A stretch of 64,000 bases of DNA from Desmodesmus armatus (lineage: Eukaryota > Chlorophyta > Chlorophyceae > Sphaeropleales > Scenedesmaceae). Within the stretch, counting starts at the first letter, position 1. Every line of letters starts with the position of its first letter. Made by a program: the position numbers and the translations under genes. The notes beneath the pieces were generated by a model, which was given only the letters and a program-made list of their open reading frames with translations, was not told the origin of the DNA and made no database searches. The DNA lies in NCBI GenBank assembly GCA_007449985.2, contig VIIQ02000643.1:86001-150000 (forward strand), written 5' to 3'. Shown in pieces: positions 56,400 to 64,000 of this stretch.

Positions 56400-56414
56400 G
56401 GTTATGAGCCCATC
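56400..56414 (+). promoter_or_regulatory. Primer-binding site matching initiator tRNA-Met anticodon arm
   Basis: Directly after the 5' LTR lies GGTTATGAGCCC. This is not complementary to the CCA-end of a tRNA (a plant copia site would read TGGTATCAGAGC). It is complementary to the anticodon stem-loop of initiator tRNA-Met, for example GGGCUCAUAACCC in yeast. Drosophila copia is known to prime from a 5' half of initiator tRNA-Met cut in the anticodon loop, and this placement fits the same mechanism. Confidence 0.7.
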
Positions 56415-57084
56415 TTCACGCCCCAGCTAGACCTGCAGCTCGATACAACCTGTGCCCGGTACAAACGTAGGAAGACCTGCCTTTGCGCAGCTAGGCTATC
56501 GCCTTTGTCAATGTGCTTTAGTTGCACGGATTTATTTGCTCGATTTGCAGCAGCTTAGCGGCCTGATCATCCGCGTTTACAGCGTGCAGCAGCGACAGCT
56601 TCTCCTGCCACAGCACTACATCTTCCCTACATGCAGCATTGCCCTACAGCAGCCTAATCCCACTGTCTGTTTGGCTTACAGCGACAGCAACCTCTTCTGT
56701 GTGAGCTACAGAACGTTCAACTACTCAGTGGCAGTGCCTGGTTATTGACACCCCTGCCGCCTGTCGTTTTCTGCCCTCGCTGCTGACTGCCCTGCTCTCC
56801 ACCTCAGGAGTAGCTAGGGCACCAGCAGTGCAGCGGCCTCAGCTCCTGCACTTCCATTACAGTGTAGTCAGCTCATCTGGGCCCCAACAGCGCGGCTTTC
56901 AGTCAGCTAAGCACCACCTAGTCAGCTGCTACAAGCCTGCCAGCACTCAGTCTGTCAGCACCTGCACTTCCTTCTACAGTGCAGTTAGGCTCACTTGTAG
57001 ACGTACATTCAGCCACGCAGCCAATTAGTCAGCTGCACCAAGCCTGTTAGCACCCCTAAGCCTAACAGCACACCAGCTTGCACC
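56415..57084 (+). other. Copia leader (5' untranslated region)
   Basis: About 670 bases between primer-binding site and gag. It contains short upstream frames, one of 98 codons at 56452-56748 with no recognisable domain, and repeated GTCAGCT/AGTCAGCA motifs. It may hold the packaging signal. Confidence 0.6.
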
Positions 57085-60000
57085 ATGGCATCCAGCTCAA
57101 GCAGCGGTGCCCCCCGGCAGCTCATCTCCATCCCTATCGACCTTGGAGAAGGCAAGAAGATTACCCTCCTCTTCACCGTCTTCATGAAGAGCCCAGAGGA
57201 CTTCACACCATGGCAAGACGACTTCAAGGGCGCCCTGTCTACCGCCGGCAAGGACCTTGTCAAGGCCCTGTCGAAAGCCGACCACCCACAGTCAGCAGTT
57301 GTCCGCATGCTCATCAAGGCCACTGTCGACCGCACCCTCATCGACAGCTTTGCCCCATCCTGCCCCTCAGCAGCTCAGTTGTACGAGCAGATGTCCGAAC
57401 TGTGGAGCGTCGCAGCAGCAGGGTCAGCCGACCTGTACTTCACTGAGCTGTCCAACATCAAGATGCGCAAGGGCGAGGGCATGCTGGCACTCTACGGCCG
57501 CTTCAGGCACCTTGTGGCCCTCCTGGAGGCAGCCAAGCAGAAGCCTACAGACCAGCAGCTGCTCGCCTTCTTCTCGCAGGCCCTCCCAACAGCCTACGAC
57601 ACCATCCTCTTAGTCATCCGCATGACCGAACCAAAGAGCGTGGAAGACATCCTCACCCGCCTTGTCCAGCACGAGAAGCGCCACCTCACAGATGCCCAGG
57701 ACAACTACGGCAAGGCCCTCTACACCGGTGAGAACAGCAACAGCTTCGGCAGCTCCTACCGCTTCAACAAGCAGCCCTTCCGCGGCCAGCAGCAGTCCAA
57801 CCGCTTCAACAGCAGGACTGTCCCCTCCTTCACCAAGTTCCAGGGCAACAACGGCTTCAACAAGGGCAAGGGTGACTACAACAACAAGAGCGGCTACAAG
57901 GGGAGCGACAACAACAACAACCCCAAGCACAAGCCGCACCACACCTTCCCCGGCAACTGCCTCTTCTGCAAGAACTACGGCCACAACATCAATGAGTGCA
58001 AGAAGCTACAGGCCAAGGAGGCAGGTAGGGGCCGCTCACACGCCCTGCGTGAGGCACTCGACCCAGCTGTTTTTGAGCAGCTTATGCAGTGCCGCCAGCT
58101 GCTGGAGGAGGAGGACGACTACACCCAGCAGCAGCCTGAGGAGTACGACGACCCTGCCTTCTTCGGCCGTGCCTACATGCTCAAGGCACACGACAGCAGC
58201 AGTACCGGCCTCAACAGTGCCTACAGCACCCGGAGCAGCTCTGACCCCAGCCCCAGCTCCTACTTCAACCCTGTGCGCAAGCCTGACCCCGGCTACACCA
58301 TCTACAGGAACAACAAGACCGGCAACTACGCCCTGGTCACCCCCTCAAGTGAGTCAATGTTTAAGCCGCTCCCTGACCACCAGCTCTTCAGCCCTCTGCC
58401 CACCGGCAAGTTCGACGGCTGGCTTATGGACTCAGGAGCCTCAGACCCCACAACATCTGACCCCAGCATTCTGTTTGAGCCCGTCAAGTGTCACAAGCCC
58501 TTTGACACCAGCAACGGCCCAGCCCTGGCCTCACTCAAGGGCTCTGTGCGTCTGGCCTTCTTGGACGGCACTACTACCACCATTGAGGACGTCTACTACC
58601 TTCCCCAGTGCAAGGCCAACCTCCTGTCAGAGGCCAAGCTGACCAAGAAGCAGGACGACCCCTCCAAGCAGTTCAGCGTGTGGGTCTCCAACGGCTCCCG
58701 CACACTGCTTTACGGCACGGACCAACGCGTCATCCAGACCGTAACCAACCCTGACGGCACAACTACCGTCCCAGCCTTCTGTGCAACCAACCCTGACTAC
58801 CGCCCTGACTACGCTGACAAGGTCCACCACACGGCTACCAAGGAGACGGCGGAGTTGTGGCACTCCCGCCTAGGCCACCCCAGCTACAACAGCATGGCCA
58901 CACTCCTCAAGCACAAGGCGGCTACCGGCATCAACATCAAGCCTGAGGACTGCACCAAGGCTGGAACCCACATCTGCTCTACATGTGCCCTCAGCAAGTC
59001 CACCAAGCAGCCATTCAAGCCGTCCCACAGTGAGTACACTGAGCCCCTACAGCTTGTGTCATCAGACGTGTGTGGCCCCATGCCTACAGCATCAGTTGGC
59101 GGCAGCAAGTACTTCCTCACAGTAATAGACCATGCAACAAACTACAGCAAGGTGGTCCCTCTGAAGACCAAGGACCAAGCTCCCTCTGCTATCAAGCGCA
59201 CAGTGGAGTGGCTGGAGACACAGACCAACCGCAAACTGAAGGCCCTACGCACCGACAACGGCACCGAGTACTTCAACAAGGACTTGGGCGACTACCTCGA
59301 GAGCAAGGGCATCGACCATGAAGGCACCATACCCTACAGCCCCCAGATGAACGGCAAGGCAGAGCGGCTTAATCGCACGCTCTTGGACAAGGCAAGGAGC
59401 ATGCTACTTGAATCCTCCCTGCCCCCTTCACTCTGGCTGGAAGCAGTGGTGACCGCCAACTACTTGCGCAACCGCACGCCGACAAGCTCAAGCAACAAGA
59501 CCCCCTATGAGCTCATGTGGAACAAGACACCAGACCTGAAGCACTTGCGCACATTTGGAGCCACCGCCTACGCCCACATACCCAAGGAGAAGCGCACCTC
59601 CAAGTTTGCCCCACGAGCGCACAACGGCATCATGGTCGGCTACGCACTACAAAGCAAGGGCTGGCGCGTCTACCTTCCCGACCAGCGCTCCGTCATGGAG
59701 ACAAGGGACTGCATCTTTGACGAGTCAACCATCGGCTACAAGACCAAGCTTACCCCTACACAAGTGCAAGCACAAGAGCAAGACCTGTCACCCCCTTCCA
59801 TCGATTACGTCAAGGAGCTTACACCCATTCAGCTCTCAACACCAAGCATAGGCAACCCCCCGGCAGCTGCCCCAGCGCCAGCACCGGCACCTGCCCTTGC
59901 GCCAGTACCGGCCTCAGCGCCACCACCAGAATCGGCACCAGCGCCACCACCGGCACCGGCCCCAGTGCCGCCACCCCAGCCTGTCAACCCACAGACGACA

Positions 60001-60179
60001 GAGCCACCAGGTACAAGAACAAGCTCCCGCATCAGGAAACCCAGTGTTGTTACCTTCCGTGAAGACCATGTTCTACCCGACCGACTACGGGCTACCATCG
60101 CTGCATCTCAAGATCTCGTGGAGCCCAGCACCTACAAGGAGCCACTACAAGCCCTCAAGCTGACCAGTGGCGCCAAGCA
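57085..60179 (+). CDS. Copia gag-protease-integrase polyprotein (frame 1)
   Basis: Begins MASSSSSG with a gag domain (~residues 1-220), then a basic, Asn/Gly-rich stretch and one CCHC zinc knuckle ([14 protein letters not shown], ~292-305) for RNA binding. The aspartic protease active site is LMDSGAS (~447-453). A pre-integrase HHCC finger (WHSRLGH ... CSTC, ~590-636) is followed by the integrase core with SSDVCGP (~D661), RTDNGTEYF (~D722) and NGKAERLNR (E758 region). The integrase C-terminal linker is Pro/Ala-rich. The frame runs on to a stop at 60282, but the last ~30 residues are out of the conserved frame. RT continues in the -1 frame from about 60180. No classical slippery heptamer is seen at the junction. 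Confidence 0.93.
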
Positions 60180-61408
60180 ATGGATACAGAAATCTCTGAA
60201 CTACTTGGCAACGACTCGTGGATCGCCCAAACACCGCCTCCCGGCGTCAAGCCCATCCCAGGCAAGTGGGTCTACAAAGTGAAGTACGACGCCACCGGCA
60301 ACATTGAGGGTTTCAAGGCCCGCTTCGTAGCAAAAGGTTTCAAGCAGGAGCACGGCATCGACTACGACGAAGTGTTCGCACCAGTCAGTAAGTTCACAAC
60401 CCTGCGCCTGCTACTAGCTACTGTGGCAGCCCAGGATCTACACCTACACCAGATGGATGTCAAGAACGCCTTCCTACAAGGAGACCTGTCAGAAGAAGTC
60501 TGGGTTCAACCCCCTGAAGGCTATGCAGATGTGTTAGGCCGTCCCGGCGAAGCCCTACTACTCAAGAAGGCACTCTACGGCCTGAAGCAAGCACCACGCG
60601 TGTGGCACCAAAAGCTACACAAGGAGCTTATCAACCTAGGCTTCCAACAGTCCCTCGGCGACCCTTCCTTCTACGTCAAGAAAGACAACAACGGCAACAT
60701 ACTAGCCCTCATCTACGTGGACGACATCCTCGTCGCCGCCAAGAGCCTACCAGACCTACAAAAGATCAAGGCCAAGTTGGCTACAATCTTCAAGGCAAGA
60801 GACCTCGGTGAGGCTACCTACTTCCTAGGTATGAGGATCACACGGCAGCGTTCTACACACACACTGAAGCTATGGCATGACAAGAAGACACAAGACCTTC
60901 TCTCAGACTACCGGATGACAGATGCTTACGCCCGTGCGGTTCCCATGGCGCCCTCGGCCAACCTGACCAAGACTGATGGCCAACCTCTCAAGCCTGAAGA
61001 GAAGCCCCAGTACAGCACACTCATTGGCAGTTTGCTTTACCTCTCAATTAGCACTAGACCTGACATTGCGTATGCAGCTAGCAGCCTTGCACGCTATCTG
61101 GCTGCACCCACCACTGAGCACATGCAGCATGCTTTAGGTGTTCTGCGTTACCTTGCAGGCACACCCACAGTTGGCATTGTTTACAGCGGTACCAGTCTGT
61201 CCCTGACAGCATACTGTGACAGCAACTTTGCAACATGTCGTGACACCCGCAGGTCTGTCACTGGTTATGCTTTCATGTTCAACAGCGGCATTATCTCGTG
61301 GTCTAGTAGAATGCAGCGCACAGTTGCAGCCTCCACCACTGAGGCTGAGTATATGGCAGCTTCTGAGGCTGTTAAGGAAGCTTTGTTCCTCAGGAAGCTC
61401 CTCCCGTT
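60180..61408 (+). CDS. Copia reverse transcriptase and most of RNase H (frame 3)
   Basis: The frame -1 to the gag-integrase frame encodes the RVT_2 reverse transcriptase: [64 protein letters not shown] and the catalytic YVDDIL. RNase H follows with [34 protein letters not shown] and [12 protein letters not shown]. Near 61406 the conserved frame shifts by -1 again, so this frame's own end (stop at 61463) is spurious. An internal Met at 60180 is not expected to be a real start; the domain is normally part of the single polyprotein. Confidence 0.92.
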
Positions 61409-61660
61409 ATTGGCCTCAAGTCTCATACTGTCAACATCTTTACTGACAGTCAAGGTTCCTTAGGCTGGATTAAGAACCCAGTCACAGCTGCACGATCCAA
61501 GCATGTTGATGTGATGCACCATATGGCACGTGAGCGTGTTGCACGCGGTGAAGTTCACTTTGCACACATCTCCACTCAGAAGATGCTTGCAGATACCTTT
61601 ACTAAGCCACTTCCACCTGAGAAGTTTGTGCAGTGCCGCAAAGCACTTGGTATACACTGA
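61406..61660 (+). pseudogene. Copia RNase H C-terminus, second -1 frame
   Basis: In this frame the family sequence resumes: [19 protein letters not shown], then [19 protein letters not shown] and [14 protein letters not shown], ending in a stop at 61658-61660. The TDS aspartate belongs to the RNase H active site, so the upstream frame alone would make a defective enzyme. One base lost near 61406, or a sequencing indel, accounts for the break. Confidence 0.85.
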
Positions 61661-61683
61661 GCAGTTTTGCATAGTGTGCTGAT

Positions 61684-61693
61684 CACGGCGGAG
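61684..61693 (+). promoter_or_regulatory. Putative polypurine tract before the 3' LTR
   Basis: GGCGGAG directly abuts the 3' LTR start TGTTGG. It is short and interrupted by C, as in several copia elements, and is the only purine-rich stretch at the required position. Confidence 0.5.
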
Positions 61694-61957
61694 TGTTGGA
61701 ATTGAGTATGCTCAGCCCACTATGCTGGACGAAGTTGCCCGCAGTTACCCGAAGTTAGGAAGTTATGCATGGCGACTGAAGTTATGCTATCCGCTCCTGC
61801 GGAGTATATGACCTCTGCATTCTCAGAGTGTATTTGGATGTTTACTCTCTCTCTCTAAGCCTGCATACGGTGCACCAGTGTAACAGGACTACTTTCCCAC
61901 CTTATAGCTGTCAAGGTTCCCTGAGCTTACAACTCCCAGCCACATCTATTCATATCA
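61694..61957 (+). repeat. 3' LTR of the copia element
   Basis: 264 bp, identical to the 5' LTR by direct reading, at a constant offset of 5,558 bases. Confidence 0.96.
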
Positions 61958-61962
61958 AGTGT
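61958..61962. other. Target-site duplication AGTGT (right)
   Basis: Matches 56131-56135 exactly; the interrupted minisatellite resumes immediately after it. Confidence 0.92.
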
Positions 61963-62015
61963 GGTAGACACTCGAGTGGTGTGGAGTGGGGTACATCCTG
62001 AGGGAGGGGGGGGGC

Positions 62016-62910
62016 TAAGTGGAGCGGTTTGTGAGCAATCCACAGGTATGTGTGAAGTGGCGGTGGAGAGAAGGATCTCAAGGGATGGAGTGGAGAATTG
62101 GGCGCCCAATCGGAAACTCCATAGGAGCCAATCCACCATCGCAGGAAGTGGGAACGGCAATGACTACAAAAGGCAGACCCATACACAACACGTGTTTTCA
62201 TTTGTAATTGTTGTGGTCAAAACGCGCGTGTGAACGTCACCAGAAGCAAAAAACTAAAGACAGGTGTGACCGGCAGTTGCAAGCCAGACCTCGCGGGAGC
62301 CCAAAAGGTTGAGCGGTGCACCCTGATCATTGTGATCAGGGTAGAGATTATCTGAAACTGCCACAGGGACTTTTTCCAGCAAGGGGGAGGGCTTGGGGCA
62401 TTCTGGCTCAGCAGCATGCCCCCATGGGTGGGGGCATTGGGCCTTGACGACAGACTGCTGCAAAGCCTGCAAATTGCCTTGAAAATAGGGCAGTACTAGT
62501 CTGGGGCCTTGAAGGGGGGGCATAGGGCTTTCCCCAGGGTGAGCTTTCCAGGCAGTGCCCCAGGGGGTAGGGCCTCTTGGGGAGCCTGGTGAAAAAAGTG
62601 GGTGTGTCACTTTCAACTAATCCCTGCCCTGCTGGCTATTAGCCAGCATGCGCGATGGTCACAGTACTGAAAACGGACAACTATAGAACGGTGTATCCTC
62701 GGTAAAGAATAGGTCCAACTGCGATCGCACACTACGCCCTTCGGCCAATAAAGGCAACCTCTCTGATACATTGTAGGGCATCAGGGTCAATATAATGGAG
62801 AGGGGAAAAAAGAAAAACGGTCATTTTGAAAATTGCACGTGATTACGTGTCGTGTGAATAACTTATACAGCCTTGTGTGCAACAGACACATCATCAGCAG
62901 CATAGCCGTG
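62016..62910. other. No recognised gene
   Basis: Mixed sequence with G-rich patches (62380-62600). Minus-strand frames here (Pro/Leu-rich) show no domain. Confidence 0.45.
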
Positions 62911-63220
62911 CTGGTGGCGGCGGGCCCAGGGGGGGCAGTCAGCCCCCCTGCCTTCCAGGTTCAAGTGTTGCTGCAAGCATTGGCTTTGTTTGTGTTGAGG
63001 GCGGGGGTCCAGGGGGCAGTCACCCCCCCTGTCTGGTGTGCAAGAGACACAGCAGCAGCAGTAGCAGCAGTGCTAGTGGCGGGGTCCAGGGGGACAGTCA
63101 GCCCCCCTGCCGTGTGTGCAAAAGACAGCAGCAGCACAGCAGCAGTACTGGTGGCAACAGACATCAGCAGCAGTTCTGGTGGCGGGGTCCAGGGCGGCAG
63201 TCAGCCCCCTGCCTTGCAGG
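62910..63220. repeat. ~80-100-bp minisatellite (GTCCAGGGGGCAGTCA)
   Basis: Four units start near 62925, 63008, 63085 and 63187. Each contains GGGTCCAGGGGG.CAGTCA, CCCCCCTG and CAGCAGCAG stretches. The CCAGGGGGNCAGTCAGCCCCCCTG core is itself an imperfect palindrome. Confidence 0.8.
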
Positions 63221-63669
63221 CTGCTGTTCTTGCTGCAACCACAGACTAAATTATTGTTGTTGTCGATGTTGTTGGCGACAGCTCAGGCGGCTGCCATCTT
63301 TACGTGGTAGTGCGATATCGACTCAAGGCTGCAAGCTAGCCTGCCCACAGTGCTGATCTCGTCCTCAACAATCACTACGTTCACTCTATGGACGTACAAT
63401 AACAAGCTACTGCTGCTTACACAATAGCTGTTGGTCACACCATTTTGGATACAATCTCGAATTCGTTTTCACCAACGGTAGTACACAAATATTACTCATT
63501 TATTACTCTTTTGCTCGGGCCACGGGCCGTTGGCTTTTGAGTGAATGCACGCCACATGTTGTTGTACGCTAAATTGCAGGATGTGTATTTTTGCTTGGGA
63601 CAGCATACCCCCCCCCCAATCCCTATGCCCCGCAGTCAGCTCCACCAAATTCTCGCACATGATCACCAC
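63221..63669. other. No recognised gene
   Basis: Mixed sequence between the minisatellite and the dispersed repeat. No frame with a recognisable domain. Confidence 0.45.
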
Positions 63670-64000
63670 ACTGTATAGACAGCTAACGCCCAGGTGGCGT
63701 CAGTGCTGGATCGAAACCTGCCAATATTTGTTTGGGGGATCAGGTGAGCCGTTACTGCAGTCCTGCGGCTGTCCAGCTGCTGCGCACTTGCTGCTGCTGG
63801 GGTGCTGCTGCTGGCGTACTGCTCCTTACATACTGCTGCTGGGGTGCCCAAGCACCGCTGCAGCTGCAGGCGCTACCAGCTGCTCCCGCCGAGGGGGAGC
63901 ACGTGTCAGGCTGGAATCAACTTGTGTTGAACACAGTTGAGCTCGCAAGATCGGGGATGCGGATGGAGGTACTCATGCTCATGTCCAGCTGCGGCACAGT
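63670..64000. repeat. Dispersed repeat family, copy at window end
   Basis: Inverse of 9830-10410 and same orientation as 37845-38050. Runs off the window end, so its full length is unknown. Confidence 0.75.

Larger units (their letters stand above)
56136..61957 (+). mobile_element. Complete Ty1/copia LTR retrotransposon, 5.82 kb
   Basis: Identical 264-bp LTRs (56136-56399 and 61694-61957), starting TGTTGG and ending TATCA, bounded by AGTGT duplications. Domain order is gag, CCHC knuckle, aspartic protease, integrase, reverse transcriptase, RNase H, the copia order (integrase before RT). Identical LTRs imply very recent insertion. The coding region carries two apparent -1 shifts. Confidence 0.97.

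Noticed and set aside
57662..58642. 326-codon Ser/Thr-rich plus frame inside copia
   Set aside because: Alternate frame of the gag-protease region; the frame with CCHC and DSGA motifs is the real one.
60180..60282. Programmed -1 frameshift between copia integrase and RT
   Set aside because: No X-XXY-YYZ slippery site or evident downstream structure, and other copia elements use one frame; an indel is simpler. Kept only as an alternative in the finding.

Overview
The window looks like nuclear DNA of a green alga (Chlorophyta, most like a volvocalean or related chlorophyte). Genes are split by short GT-AG introns. Proteins are rich in Q, A, S and G with CAG/CTG-biased low complexity. Plant-type CCCTAAA telomere-like repeats are present, and mobile DNA is dense. 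There are no operons, ribosome binding sites or CRISPR arrays. The species cannot be named from sequence alone.

Layout. 1-1.8 kb is a truncated direct copy of the last exon of a sulfotransferase-like gene, whose fuller version lies at 15.9-18.7 kb (minus). 3.4-3.9 kb holds the last two exons of a GDP-mannose 4,6-dehydratase (minus). 4.9-6.1 kb is a complete GT32/OCH1-type glycosyltransferase (minus); its paralogue is at 49.9-51.0 kb (plus) and carries a 3' frameshift. 6.5-15.5 kb is mostly repeats: a 53-bp minisatellite, a telomere-like tract, an AT microsatellite, small inverted-repeat elements and a 127-bp satellite. 19.4-24.0 kb has a Q-rich exon, an 0.83-kb direct duplication and a protein-kinase-like gene. 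24.9-27.2 kb is a degenerate satellite with pentamer and CA expansions. 28.7-32.95 kb is a multi-exon CASC3/Barentsz-like exon-junction-complex gene (minus) with a long RG-rich tail and a PAM2-like motif. 33.1-43.0 kb looks like nested transposons: a small GGG-ended element split by a 3.37-kb element with ~80-bp inverted repeats and then by a 6.2-kb TA-flanked element, which itself carries a perfect 1,604-bp tandem duplication and several MITEs. 44.6-46.45 kb is a three-exon sugar-phosphate/nucleotide-sugar transporter (plus). 47-53 kb holds further TA-flanked MITEs. 56.1-62.0 kb is a complete Ty1/copia retrotransposon with identical 264-bp LTRs and an AGTGT target duplication.

Taken together, the host genes lean towards the Golgi and glycan synthesis: GDP-mannose dehydratase remnant, two GT32 transferases, a sugar transporter and a carbohydrate-sulfotransferase-like gene. 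The exon-junction protein and the kinase-like protein are unrelated to that theme. The most notable findings are the nested element stack, the copia element whose primer-binding site matches the anticodon arm of initiator tRNA-Met rather than its 3' end, and the PAM2-like motif in the Barentsz-like protein.
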